Of a stretch of DNA of 64,000 nucleotides, positions 33,311-45,454 are shown in pieces. The notes under the pieces were generated by a model that saw nothing but the letters and a program-made list of their open reading frames with translations, was not told the DNA's origin and ran no database searches. The translations under genes were made by a program, and so were the position numbers. Source of the DNA: Sclerodactyla briareus (taxonomy: Eukaryota; Echinodermata; Holothuroidea; Dendrochirotida; Sclerodactylidae). Position 1 is the first letter of the stretch. Each line of letters begins with the position of its first letter. The DNA lies in contig JAODTK010002110.1 in assembly GCA_026419785.1 (NCBI GenBank), forward strand, positions 620,001 through 684,000, written 5' to 3'.

Positions 33311-35929
33311 AAAAGTAGACACATGGATCCTTTTGCAATGAATTAAAAACATTTTTGACTCCATTCCGCGCCAACCATGGGTGCTGCTCCAGGTCGAAGT
33401 ATCATCAAAGTTACACTCAGTCTTTGAAATATACGATAAAAATAACCTCAACCCTCATGATATTGAAAATGAATGCCATCTTCCGATCCTCTCTACAAGG
33501 AGAACTTCAGTTCAAAACTCCATCATTTTCTATTCTTGGAGAAACATATGATCAGTCCGCTAATTTAAAAAAAACCGAACGGCCGCCAAATGTTTCGCCA
33601 CAGGAAACTCTTCTACTAAATTACGAATTTTGATCTCATATAGCGTTTCAAGAGAGTATTTTTTCAATGTAGTTTTTATATCAGTCGATACAAAGAATAC
33701 TACAGTATGGGGTAGCTTTGAGCTAGGAAGAAGAAATGAAAATGAAGGCTGAAAGGACCATTGATTATCCGGTAGAGATTTTTTTCGTACCAGGTGCACT
33801 AGGCCTCTCAAATTCTTTCTCAATAATTACCTATCTTATTGAGTGAACTTCCCTCGTTCCACGCTACGAAGCGTGGCACCTCCTCTCAGAGTATTACTAT
33901 TAGTCCTAACATAGCGTAACAATAAAGATGAACGCGTTCGAACTTACCCCCCCCCCCTTTCAAGGCCAACCCGTACGCCTATGTAGATCTTGTTCAAAGG
34001 ATAGTTCAAACAAATTTACAAGAGATAGTCATTATCCAAAACCACTGAATAATATTGAAAAGAGGTGAGAAAACCACAGTTGGCAGAGATTCGATTTTAG
34101 GGGGGGGGGGGGGGGAAGAGGAGAAAGAACTAAGAAGCGTTTCCCGTCCGTTTCGTGCTTAGACATGCGAGACTTCGGTGGTTTATAAATTCCCCAAGAA
34201 CTGAAAGCTCTCTTGAATGGGACCTCAAGTTGAAAATCGCAGAAAAGCTTCCGGAGAGTTAACGGATTCCAGCTAATGACATAACGATACAAAAAGTCCC
34301 GACACTTAGCCGTCAGTCATTCCATTGTATGGTTATTGTTATAACATGAGCGAACGATCACCTAATCTTGAGAGATTTCATTTCTTTTTTAGAGATTCAA
34401 CACTTCCAGGAATAGAAAAGGCGACTAATTCCCACCTTTATGAGATACTACAATCTTATTAGATTCACGCCCTTCAAGGAGAAACCCCCCACCGGAGAAC
34501 CTTGAGCATGGTAACAACAGCATCAGTTTGTTCACGAGGAGTGAGGACCTGAGTATAAGGGCCCAAATTGCCAGAACAATGGAAGAATATTCCAAAAAGG
34601 GACGCACACTTAAACACTTGAATCTATCTGGTAATTTGTGGAATATATTCGCACGAGGAAAGATTATTGGAAGCGTAAAACAAGGCAAATTGTTTGTTGC
34701 AGGATGGAGTTACCAAGTCTAAAAATTACATTCTAGCTTGGGACTCCTAACGTGTGAAACTCTCATGACATAACACTTGGACGCATTGAGAGAGACTTAT
34801 CAAGTCTACTGACAACCTACTGTGTTCGACACCGGCAAATTCGACACCACAACCAACATTAGTAGCTCTAACACCGACATCACTTTCAAAATTAGTTCAA
34901 ATGCTAAACATTGTGATAAAGTCCTAAACAACGAGTTGTGTGCATTTTAACATATATTTATTATTTGCAAGTGGGGTGTTGATTCGATGACATGTTTAGA
35001 TTTTGGAAGGTTCCAGATGTGATGGCCAAATAGTATTTAGGAGAGTGCCCACTCCTGAATTGTTTTGCTTCCAAGTGATCCAACTAACAATAGACGCTCT
35101 GACTGAGAGTTCAGAGTGTTTATAATGGCATGTATTTTTATTCTCCAAAACCGTGCAAACCTATTAAACCCAAATCCCCAATGTTGTCCACCTACGTGAT
35201 GAGTGGATATTCTACTATTGAAGTTACTACAAATCTCGCTCAGGTATATCTACCAGGCTTACCGTCCCTACAATCATACGTCAAATGGGTAGGACCTGGT
35301 AACTGCTGCCGACCAGGTCATTGGAATAGAGGAAATTGATAAATAACTACACCAGATGTTAAATAACTATACTTGCAATCCTTTGTATTGCTTTGTCAAA
35401 CTAAATAACAATGTTATGACGAAGACACACCTCACTGGACGAAACCCTATAGTAAAGCACTCGAACCCTTAGTCATGAACTTGGACAGCTAGGACAGTAG
35501 CTGGTGCTGTGAAGATGGACTCATCTATTCTGGACTGATTTGTTTATAACGACTCGGAAGAATGCACTCGGTTATGTCGTATTGTCGATCCTGTTTTGGT
35601 TATTTATACAACTGGGTTCCATATTTCCGTTTGGATTTGACTTGGATTGCATGAAAGGTCACATCCAGTTCACCTACATGTAGACAATGTTAGGGCCTCT
35701 ATATTTGTCTGTTTGTTTTTGTTTTATTTTTTTTTTTTCATTCGTGCTCTATACAGTCCCGAACACGAGTGAGAATACAACAACTACGTATGGCTGTAAT
35801 GCATGGACTACCCCGGGTTCTTTGTGTTGTTTCGTGTGATTGGTGGTCGTATCCTGGAGTTCACTGACCGTCCTTATGTTGGAGTACGTAAAATGGCGGC
35901 CAGGGAGCAGTTGCATTGATTAATCCCTG
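33311..35929. other. Unassigned sequence with C and G homopolymers
   Basis: Contains an 11-base C run (33947-33957) and a 16-base G run (34100-34115). A 64-codon frame at 34528-34722 includes TLKHLNLSGNLW, which looks like one leucine-rich-repeat turn but is isolated. Nothing else is supported. Confidence 0.35.
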
Positions 35930-38000
35930 CTCATATCTCTAGCACTATCAGGAGGAATTGCGATATATAAAGGATGCTAAAATGTCTCGAGAACTAGATA
36001 TGATCCTTGTCAGCATGCGTTTAGGCTATTTCAAGTTCAAAGTGACTTTCCTTTCTGTCTATCACAATCGACGGATCTTCATTTCAACAGTTTTGTAAGA
36101 AGAGTAGTGATACCCTCTCCATCCACTCCATTTATTCCGTTGGCGTAAGACTCATGGCTTCCCCCCAGATAAAGACCGTTCAAGTTCGATCCGTGACACC
36201 GGGTATCCACCAACCACCTTTATACACAGCGGCACAGCGGCACAGCTGTTATCATATAAGTCATTGTCGGCGTCTTTGGTTCGAGAAGGGATGGTTCGCG
36301 TGACCCCCCAAGGAATTCCCTGTGTGAACAAGAAAGCGTTTCGAAGATAAACAAGTACAGAAACATCTTCGCTTAATAATGAGGTGGCAAGGTGCCAGGG
36401 GATTAGTGCACAACCCCACCCCATTACATTCGGGAGAATGATTCTCGGAGAGACTAGTGTTGCTAACCACCAACGGTAATCTCTTCATATTTGCTGTGCC
36501 GCTATAATTCCCAAGAATCAATTGGTACTTGTGTCGAAGAAAACAGTTTCGAAGATAACGAGATTCGTACAAAGACATCTTCGCCTGGTAATGAGGAGGC
36601 GAGGTGCGAGAGAGTGTAGACTCCTCCCCCCCCCCCAACCTCCCTCGCATTCGGGAGAATCATTCTCGGAGAGAATAAATGATGCTACCCATCAACGCTA
36701 ATCACTTCATACCTGCTGTGCCGCTATAATTCCCAAGAATCAATTGGTACTTGTGTCGAAGAAAACAGTTTCGAAGATAACGAGACTCGTACAAAGACAT
36801 CTTCGCCTGTAATGAGGAGGCGAGGTGCGAGAGAGTGTAGACTCTGCCCCCCCCCCTCTTCCCCTCTCGCTCCTGGAGAATGATTCTCGGAGAGACTAAT
36901 GATGCTACCCATCAACGCTAATCACTTCATACCTGCTGTGCCGCTATAGCTCCCTAGAAACAGTTGGTACTTGGTCTCCTCGTCTCCAATCCGGAAGTGG
37001 TCATTATGAAAGCATACCGACTCTCCCCGTCGAAGTCTTCCAGGATCAAACTCGTAGATCATAGGACCCCTGCGCTGTCAGGTGGAAAAGTCTCTCGTTT
37101 CCAAGCCAGTATTCTGAGTTGACGTTCCCAAAACCGGATTTATAGTCTGCCCAGTCGCGGAAAAACCCGACGGAGCCATCAACTCGCCTTTGAAGGATCT
37201 ATTGACCAATTGAAGAAGGCAAAGAAGAATATTTATTTCAAAATGAACTGTTCGCTGATGCGGGAGACAATAACTCAGCAGCCCATGCCTTTCCATATAT
37301 TTGATTGGTGTTTAACATGAGAAAGTCATAACTAAAAATAGCCAAAAAAGCAATGCGGCAAATCAATGCGAAGCATCAGTACGAGGGTTACATTGCCTAT
37401 TCCGTGTTAGTTTCTTTATTTCGACAGATGATTGCCTCTATATCTCTAAACCGAATACAAAATATTCAAGACATTTCTAGTATGCGTTCACGTGAATTTG
37501 ACATCTATGGAGTTATGCCGCATAACGCATCCGTAACAAAGCCGATGATTGTTAGGAGGAAGGAAATGCATGAAAATAAATATGACCGTCTATCTCCATG
37601 AGGGAATGAGACCTCAATTGAAAAGGAATTTGTCTGTCCGACCGCATCAGCAAACGATCAGTCGGAAGTAAAGTAACTGCAAGGCCCAACTCGACTCCGA
37701 ACTCGATAGTCTTCACTTAAGAACTGAGAATCAGCAGCACCTTGCACTTTGTTACACAAAACGACGTAACATAGAACGCACCAACAAACAAAATAAAGAA
37801 ACAATCCCAGCTGAATGGGGAAATGTTTTGAATTTCTCACTTACGATAAGTGATGACTATGCTTCCTGGTTCCAACCCCCTTGCTCTTCAATCACCGCCC
37901 GTCTCCTGCCCTCTCTATCTCTCTTCTTGCTGGGCACTGTCAGACTCATGTGCTATTTTTAGCGAGATTCCTAGGAATATTATTCATTTTCTCTCCTTGT
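35930..38000 (+). repeat. Large palindrome, left arm, outer part
   Basis: The reverse complement of this part aligns with 62450-63920. Clear anchors: 36145-36180 against 63689-63724 (nearly identical over 36 bp), 37096-37145 against 63184-63233, and the 'CCGTCTCCTGCCCTCTCTAT' stretch near 37900 against 62530-62555. Alignment begins close to 35930, where the right arm enters a TA microsatellite. No frame free of stops is shared by both arms over any long distance, and no known domain is present. Confidence 0.8.
36320..36955 (+). repeat. Tandem repeat of about 221 bp inside the left arm
   Basis: 'GCTGTGCCGCTATA' recurs at 36493, 36715 and 36935 (steps of 222 and 220 bp), with 'TGGTACTTGTGTCGAAGAAA', 'AGACATCTTCGCCT' and 'GGAGAATCATTCTCGGAGAG' in each unit. 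The matching place in the right arm (63350-63560) has a single unit, so the expansion is specific to the left arm. Each unit carries a C-rich run of 9 to 11 bases. Confidence 0.8.
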
Positions 38001-38127
38001 AGTACGGCAGATAGTGAAATATTTGTGTTTGTGGGTTTGGTTAAACAAGCATAAATTTTGTATGCAGGTAGACTAAACCCTTGTGATCATTTTTAGATGT
38101 AGGGCCATCTCAGATTTGACCTGTGTG

Positions 38128-38385
38128 ACAAAAAAATGGCGGCCATTTTCAAAATTTTGCGGCCATTCTCGAAAAACATAAAAATCAATATATCTGCCCA
38201 AGTAGGTAAAATACAAGAAAGTTTTCCTTTCCATATTATATTGGGCATGACTAATCCAATGGAATGTCATATTGAACCATTTTGGGCTTCACAGGGTACC
38301 CAAATCCAAGATGGCTGCCATATGCCATTTAGAAAAACATAAAATCCACAATCCCGCCCCCAAATAAATTAAAATGACAAAAAGG
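38128..38385 (+). repeat. Inverted subrepeat near the left end of the 7.8 kb block
   Basis: About one and a half copies of a roughly 185 bp unit with 'GGCATGACTAATCCAATGGA', 'TTGAACCATTTTGGG', 'AGGGTACCCAAATCCAAG' and 'ATGGCTGCCATATGCCATTT'. The reverse complement occurs twice near the other end of the block (45455-45745). Confidence 0.8.
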
Positions 38386-38391
38386 TGGACT

Positions 38392-38697
38392 CTTCACGAC
38401 TGCTGCGGTTGATAACATTGACCACAACCCCAGCTCTACCAGTTCCCACGACTATTCCATGGAACTGGAATATCGCTGTTCCAGCACCCGGACAATGACT
38501 TTAGTGGAACTTCCCGAGCTGTTGCCTACACTCATCGTGATGCTACTGGTTGTCAAAAAGGATGCTAGCATCTCTCTCACAGGATACGACGAGTACAACT
38601 TGTTGCTCTTCCAAGGCAAGACCACCGGTGCCGAAGCAGAAGGTCCAAACGAGCAGACTGTCAGCTCATACCTAAGCCTTGCGGACGGATATCAGTA
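38392..38697 (+). pseudogene. Uncharacterised multicopy protein family, N-terminal part
   Basis: Read in shifting frames this gives AVDNIDHNPSSTSSHD (38404-38451), then GTGISLFQHPDNDFSG and, in another frame, GPNEQTVSSYLSLADGYQ. I recognise this as part of a large protein family seen in many copies in invertebrate genomes and left unnamed in databases. The recognition is from memory. The following parts of the same family lie downstream on the same strand at 39515-40235 and 42360-44345. At least two frame breaks occur here. The part ends abruptly at 38697, where AT-rich inserted sequence begins. Confidence 0.6.
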
Positions 38698-39514
38698 GGT
38701 TGCACATCCTTGATTTACATAGGTATCTACCACTTTATCCACAAATTAGCCAAGTTGTGCAGTGTGGAGGGGACACCGAAAATGGAGAACTTCTTTGAAA
38801 TAAGTAAAAAGTGTGCTATTGTTAAGGAATGATACTGTTTATGCCTATTTTTTAAGTTATAACAAATTTAATGTTTGTTATTACACTTAAAATCAATTTT
38901 CTTGATATTCGGTGATTAGGGCTAACGTGTAAATGGGGCAACCAATTATTAATTAAACTTCTTTTTACCAAACTCAACGGAATAACTTTTGTGCCAGTAA
39001 ATATTTCGGAATGTGTTCATGTTTGGCATCATAACAGTAATAGTACTGGTATGCGTTTTTCATTTCGCTTTAACCTTTGTCTACTTTAGTTGCACGTGTA
39101 AAGGGGACACAAAAAGATGGGATCCTTAGTCTAAAATCGTTTCGACATGTGAATTATTTGAAAGAAAACAGAAAGTGAATCATGATTCTTATGATCTACA
39201 ACAACTACCTTTACAGTTTTAGTCGCAACTTCTCTACGTTTGGGATGAACTTAATAATTCATATTGATTTTTGTTTGTGGTGTCCCCTGTACACGGTACA
39301 CTATCGAGAAGTATTAGAAAACCAAAAACAAAAAAGTTGACAAATAAATTTCAGTAACTTAATAGTGGGTTGCGTATCTTGATAAATATAAACAAAGGGA
39401 ACTTAACAAACGAATGTACTTCAAAATTGGCCTGTGCCCTACTAATAAGAATACTCACCCACTATCATCACATTTACAAGATTAAATATAAATATAAGGA
39501 ATATGAAGAGAGAT
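38698..39514. mobile_element. AT-rich insert with 'GTGTAAAGGGGACAC' motifs
   Basis: This stretch separates two consecutive parts of the decayed gene, so it is an intron or an insertion. It holds three direct versions of a 15-mer (GTGTGGAGGGGACAC at 38762, GTGTAAATGGGGCA at 38927, GTGTAAAGGGGACAC at 39096) and one inverted (GTGTCCCCTGTACAC at 39280). This fits a small non-autonomous element with internal repeats. No coding potential was seen. Confidence 0.4.
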
Positions 39515-40235
39515 GATTCCTGGGCTGCATACCCGCAAGCCAGCAAGAAGCACGACTACAGAAAGACATGAATGGGCTCTCTCGTCTTGACTACCCTGTT
39601 CCACGAGAGGCACATTTCAGTAGCCATGATTCGCCACTCGAGAACATCGTGAAGATGGCAGTGATTGTCCTGAACCATGGTCAGATCTACAGTCCTCAAA
39701 TGCGAACCAGCCACTCTACACTCTGGCCAAGCCCATCCAATTGGAGCTGGCCTACAAGTTACGGAGAGGGGTCGATTCATAGGCTGTTGGTGGCCTACAC
39801 ATCGAAATGGCGTCCAACAAGGTCCGGGAGGATCTTCGGGTGGTTTAGCGGTGGACAGGAGCACTTGTGCGGCCGGCGTTGCTACCAGTTAGAACAGCAG
39901 ATTGTTTCTAAAGCATCCACACAGTGCACGCACAATACCGGCTCACAACCTAACGCCAGTAGCTGTTCTTCTTCGCAGAATGCCTACAGAGAGTAACTCC
40001 AGACCTGGGAAGATTGCAACGTGAAGTGGTCATTTGAGACTGGTATGATGCACGGTCCCAAGGCATGTCACAATTCCAATTCTGGTACCTCATCATGCAG
40101 CTAGAGCTGCTGTGATGGTCTCATGGAGAGAGTACGTGAGGCGGAATTCTGCTATACAACAGGACGCCCTGTCCAAGATCGTTCCTTGGTTTTTCAGCCC
40201 TCGACCGTCCTGGGCGGCGATCCGTATCCTCAAGT
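39515..40235 (+). pseudogene. Uncharacterised multicopy protein family, central part
   Basis: Frame-shifted pieces in family order: SWAAYPQASKKHDY (near 39519), ISVAMIRHS (near 39612), GGLHIEMAS (near 39790), RWTGALVRP (near 39850), SQFQFWYLIMQLELL (near 40068) and ALSKIVPWFF (near 40167). The GGLHIEM and QFQFW phrases are hallmarks of the family as I remember it. The product's role is unknown to me. At least five frame breaks and several stops show it is dead. It is interrupted after 40235 by unrelated sequence with a G-rich run and an AAACGTTTT-rich stretch. Confidence 0.65.
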
Positions 40236-42359
40236 GGGGGGGAGGGGGGAGGACATGTTGTGTGAGACTATCTAAGCGGAGCGGTCACCATGGGTGGCGC
40301 GGATCGTGAATATAAAAATGTTTTGGGAATCCACAACCCTCTAGTGGCCGGACAGCACTTCTCGTGGTTATCAAGAGGCATATACCCAGATCTAAAATAG
40401 AGATCATAAGTCAGAAATATCCATATCAACCTTCAAAGTATTTTCTTCTCAAGTTTTTTTTTTCGGGCAATGCGCTACCTTCTAATTTTCGAGGGCTCCT
40501 TATATTATCCCATGGAGACACAGCCTCACTAGCTATTCATGCCATGGCATATAAGTGGGGTCGTAAGTCTTTTTAGTATCATCAATAATCAAATGCTTTT
40601 TTTATTTATTAAGATGCTGCGTTATGTTGTTTTTAAAAACAGGTTTTACGGAAGCGTGTGTCTCTCTCCTCTTACAGAAGTTTTAGCCCGTCTTACTCAG
40701 TTATCAGCAACACAAAAACAACCTGAGCAAGGGAACCCCAGCAAACACGAACGTTCTCAAACATTTTTTCTTATATGTTTTTAAACGGTTTATGTTGAGT
40801 ACACGAATGTTACGGAAAAGTTTCCATACCATCCCAAAAAAAGTTTTCGAAAAAAAATATTCTTAAACATTTCCATTCTCCTTCCAACTTGGAGTTAACA
40901 AGCAACTTTGGAAATCAAAACAATAATAAATATACTTCGCAACACTACCTTAAATCCGTTTGGCGCCAAATCGTTTGCCACCACAACCCTTCTAGAACAC
41001 TTTCAAAAATTTTTGAAATGTTTTCAAAACGTTCTTCGAAACGTTTTTGTGACCGTTTTGGAACATCCTCATAACCTTCGTGTTATTTCACAAAAACGTT
41101 TTCGAAACAATCAGCGAAACATTTTTAAAAATTTTTGTAACCCGTTTTGGTGTTTGTAGGCCACGCGTGACCCCCCTCCCCCCCCCCCCTCCCCCCCCCC
41201 CCCCTGCCGCCCGACCCCCACAACCGACTCCACAACCACAATGTAGATGTAAATTTTATCAAGGCTTTCCATCCGCTACCTCAATCTCAGACTAATTAGT
41301 TTCCGATTTTGTCTGATGAACAATATCTCTGTTAGCAGGTTAGTGGATTGTTACGAGAAGCACCCAACCACTTCCTTCCTTCGTTCGTCGCAACTTTCAT
41401 GACCTTCTGGGTCAATGAGTTGGGGGTCGATTCTCATCAGGAATTTGGGATGTACTGAGCATCACCATCAGGTGGTTCCAGCGTTGCCTGTCCAGTTGTA
41501 TTCCTTAACCAGGTTTTGATACGCTGAGTGCACTGAAAGACTTTCAGCTGAACAGGAGCTCGCCGGAGGAAAGCCCGAGCCGCAGGAGCTGCTCACTACC
41601 GCAGGGAACATCCTTCTGTCTGTAACCTGTGGTTTCAGTGCAACCCAGATTTTCCTGATGTCTTCAATCAAAACCGTCATAGACGGTATGTTCCTCATTT
41701 ATTCAGAGGAAAAAACGGAGTTCCGTTTCCAAGTCTTCCGATAGCTCGGTACTTCTGGATCACTGACTTGTCAACCTCTCCGTCACAGCATTGGTGACGG
41801 CCCTGCCACCGAAGTGATCGTTGGGTTTTGTCCATAAGTGTTTCTTCAGTTTAACCAATGTCTGTGGAAATTCTGTGCAATCGACCAGTAACGTTAGACG
41901 GTCCTCAGGCTGCGTCTGTAGATCTATCATCTACGTCGCGACTCGCTCGATTACAGTGAAATAGCATGCAGCATGCAGTGCTGTCCGACCTGTACGAGCG
42001 CCGCTAAATATGTCTCATAGTTTGACTGTTCGGGACTACACGTGACTCGGTGGCGCGCCTGCCAGTTTATAACCATTGGCGATTTATCTCACCACTATTG
42101 GTTGATGGCGGACAGTATAGAACCCCCCCCTGGTACCGTACGTCATCCTATATCAACGGCCTATTCTCACAATTAACCCCACACTTTCCTGATGTCTTTG
42201 CTCAAATCTTGGGGGGGATATGGTATAACATATCCCCCTCACACTGTTGGGTGGGTGGGATACATCCCCCCACATCCCCCCCCCCCCCCCAGTATCGCCG
42301 CCCCTGGACCATACACACTACGCGAGACGGGGTCGATCCACCTTACGAGACATTGTGTC
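40236..42359. other. Sequence interrupting the decayed gene
   Basis: About 2.1 kb without recognisable family motifs between the PWFF part and the next part. It includes a stretch rich in AAACGTTTT-like words on both strands (40780-41150), a C-rich tract (41171-41214), GC-richer unassigned DNA (41340-42050) and a short imperfect palindrome around 'GGGGGATATGGTATAACAT' followed by a 15-base C run (42276-42290). Some of it may be further decayed gene that I cannot read. Confidence 0.35.
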
Positions 42360-44345
42360 ACTGAAAAGCTCAAATCAATGATGTCCATGCTGAGGTTTCA
42401 TGAAGGTGAACTTGTGTCAAAGTCAGACGTTCATTCGCTTCTGTTGCTATTGACACATGCCATGAGTCAGAACAATGCTTCTGTGAATATAGACGTGGGG
42501 CTTTTGGCCTGACGAGAACCCCGTCGCTCTTTGTCGTAGATGGTATCTGGTCCCGAGATGGCCGTTTAATTCAGAACTCGGTGATCACCGAGAAAGACAA
42601 TACACAGTTTGAACGTCCCCACGAACAAAAGAGACTTTGGACCATTGGCATTTGTACAAGAATGGTGCGATCACAGAGTCGAGTAATGGAAGAGATGGGA
42701 AACCCGTTCACTGAAAGCAGCAGGATCCTCATTGTCCTGGACAGCGAGATGTTATGGACACAGCAGTGGAGACCGGCACGGCAGATGGAGAAACTTTGGG
42801 CTCGAGAAGTATGGAGACATATTTTGAAGAGATGCTTGTGAAACCAGACGTACCTATCCACATGATCCCATCAAGCGGAACAATCTCCATCTATTCAGCC
42901 GCCCACCATCACATAGAGTTAGTCAAGGGAACAGCTACACAGATATCCTCCCGGGAGAACGACTGTTCGCTCTTCTCCCGCCTGTACAATTGCCTCCCAG
43001 TGATGTTGATTTGGACGAGTGTCTTCCAGCACGAAAACCGGGCATGTCCACCATCTCTGTCTAGATGGGGGGCCTAAGAACTGGAACCAAGTCTAAGCTT
43101 GATGCACTGGCTGGAAAAACTTGTAACCGTGAAAGATGATCTCTCCACCCCAGATAGAAGTCACCATCTTCGAGGGGTGCTGCCATCTCACATGCCTGCG
43201 ACCAGGACTGAAAGACCATTCCAAGGTTATGCCACTGATGTCTTCGTGCCGTATGTCACATCCCAGCTGCAGCTTGTCAACAGACTAGACATTGTGTGGA
43301 ATCTTGTACCTGGCATACAGCTTAAAGGCGGACCACTCGCGCAAAAGAGGGAAAGGAAGCTAGGCGACGAGTCGAGCCAACAAGTGCAGTTCCTGGGAAT
43401 TGCCAAGAGTTTTTCCCGCGCATGACGGCAACGAGACGGAGCTGTTCTCCTCCTTGGCCTCTAACATAGCAAACATTGACACCAACAAACATATCATCAC
43501 CACACAAGGCACTGGAAGGTATTTGGCTCTAACGTCAGAACGTGTCAGTTAGCGGCCATGCACACATGAAGGGCTGACACCGTATCTTCCTGCACCTACA
43601 GGATGCCGTACAAGGGATACAGCAAAGTACGATGCGCACAGTTGATACAGACGTGATAGTCATGGCCATATAACCAGCCACTCGTCTTAACATCTCTGCA
43701 CTGTGATTGCCCTTTGGAGTTGGGAAGAAAAAAAAAGCTTCGGTTCCTCGCTGCTCATGAGATTGCCAAAGTTCTTGGTCCTGACCGATGTGTGGCTTGC
43801 CGATGCTCGCCCTCCTTCACATGTTGTGAACACCGTGTCCTGTTTTGGCGGCCGGTGGGCAGAAGACTGCATGGGCACCTGGACCACCTGTGGAGACGTC
43901 ACACCCGCATTATCTGCCTTGGGTGCCAAGCCAACCCAAGTGCCATTGGACGATTGGATGACAACACCTGGAGCGGATTCGTGGTGCTGTTATACGATCG
44001 ACCACACAGATGGAGGTTGTGAATCAGGCGAGAAAACAGCTGTTCGCAAGAAAGGCAGAGCTATTGATGGTTGCTCTACACAGACTGCACTCAATCCAAC
44101 CCCGAAAGAGCTTGCCTACCAGCTGGTCACTGTTGGAACTAAATGATGACCCCTGTTCCACGGTTCCGTCACCAAGTGAATAGGGCTGAACAAGAAACCT
44201 GATGTGGATGGAGGATACCTGGACGCACCTACCAGAAGCATCAGACGTATCAGGTTACTCTTGATGGTAGCTGTCAAACCGTTGCAGAGGACGCTGCAAT
44301 GCCAGAAGGCAGCACTCCGGTGTACAGCTCTTTGTCCAGTGCGGT
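42360..44345 (+). pseudogene. Uncharacterised multicopy protein family, C-terminal part with CXC-like end
   Basis: In order: FHEGELVSKSDVHSLLL and MSQNNASVN (42396-42500), GLTRTP, MGNPFTESS (near 42694), DPIKRNNLHLFS (near 42863), YATDVFVPYVTSQLQ (near 43231), TVDTDVIVMA (near 43638), KLRFLAAHEIAKVLGPDR (near 43735), HVVNTVSCFGGR (near 43819), and at the end CQKAALRCTALC (near 44300). The final Cys pattern resembles half of a CXC (tesmin/TSO1-like) motif. The middle, with TVDTDV followed about 180 bases later by the NTVSCFGGR phrase, has the conserved acidic look of a nuclease core, but that is only inference. Stops and frame changes occur roughly every 60-100 codons, so the copy is inactive. 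This and the two upstream parts together correspond to a protein of perhaps 1200 residues or more. Confidence 0.7.
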
Positions 44346-44485
44346 GGACAGTGCTCCGAGTGAGCCATCCCATTGGATTTAGTTCCTTCAAATGTTATGT
44401 GAAATGGACCCTTATTGTTATTCAACTTATTTGGGGGGCCAGATATATGGAATTTTTTATGTTTTTTCAAAGGGGGACGCGCCTA

Positions 44486-44910
44486 TGTTCATAAGGCCTT
44501 TTATTCCATAGGTCTTTTGTTCATGAGGCCCGTTATTCCAATAACGTGCAAATTTCGAAAAAGGGTCCTTATTCATAATGACCGAAAAGGTCCTATTCAT
44601 CATAAAAACAGGTTCTTTGTTCATTAAGTCCGATATTCATTATGAACCAAAAAGGCCCCGTTTTTCATAATCATCAAAAGGGTCTGTTATTCATACAGAG
44701 CCAAAGGTCCGATATTCATAATGTAAAAAAGTTCCGTATTCCAGCAATGGCGAAAAGGGTCCGTACTCATAGAAGGCGAAAGGGACCGTTATCATAATAG
44801 CAAAAGGTCCGTTTATTCACAATCGCAGAAAAGGCCCGTTATTCATAATATGAAACGGGTCCGTTAATTCATAATGCAAAAGAGGTCCGTTATTCATAAT
44901 CAGTTTTTTC
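44486..44910 (+). repeat. Foldback array, left half
   Basis: A degenerate array of short units (roughly 24-37 bp) built around 'AAAAGGTCCGTTATTCATAAT'. About 13 units can be counted, each with variants of GGTCCG or GGCCCG followed by TTATTCATAAT. Its reverse complement forms the array at 45060-45440, with about 150 bp of unrelated sequence between. It begins some 140 bp after the last family motif of the decayed gene. Confidence 0.85.
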
Positions 44911-45059
44911 CGTTTCTTTCTTCTTTCCAATGATAAAAACTTGCCAAGCCGATGATTCTACCTTGCGAGGTCCGGCAAGGATGCAAACCCCCCGAAAACT
45001 GCAAAACCTTTTTGTCAGCTGCGATGTTTTCCCTGGCAGAATCCACGACCGGTGTTTTT

Positions 45060-45440
45060 GGTTTTCCTATTATGACTACGGACCCTTTTTCCTAGTATGC
45101 ATATCGGACCCTTTTCCCTATTATGATAACGAACCTTTTTTTCCTATTATGAATATCGACCTTTTTTACTATTATAATATCGGACCTTTTTTCCTATTAT
45201 AATAACGGACCTTTTTCCCTATTATGATAACGACCTTTTTGTTCACTATTATGAATAACGGAACGAGTTTACTAATATGAATATCGAACCTTCTATTGTG
45301 AATTATGAATATCGGCCCTCTGAATACGAACCTTTTCGGCCATATATGAATAACGGGCCTCATGAACGAAGACCTTATGATAAAAGGCCTTTATTGACAA
45401 ACGGACTTTATGAATAAAACCCTTATGAACATCGTGCTGT
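45060..45440 (-). repeat. Foldback array, right half
   Basis: About 12 units of 'ATTATGAATATCGGACCTTTT' type, the reverse complement of the array at 44486-44910. A transcript or single strand could fold on itself over about 400 nt. The subrepeat pair that matches the far end of the 7.8 kb block follows immediately (45455). Confidence 0.85.
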
Positions 45441-45454
45441 CACCTTTCAAATGC

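Noticed and set aside
33221-33451. Cys/Val/Gly-rich minus-strand peptide
   Set aside because: It is a translation of the CA microsatellite and the adjoining tandem repeat.
34528-34722. Leucine-rich-repeat gene
   Set aside because: Only one LRR-like turn (LKHLNLSGN) is present, with no further repeats or splice sites.
36320-36955. CRISPR-like array
   Set aside because: Three 221 bp direct repeats in a eukaryotic repeat context, with no short repeats and unique spacers.
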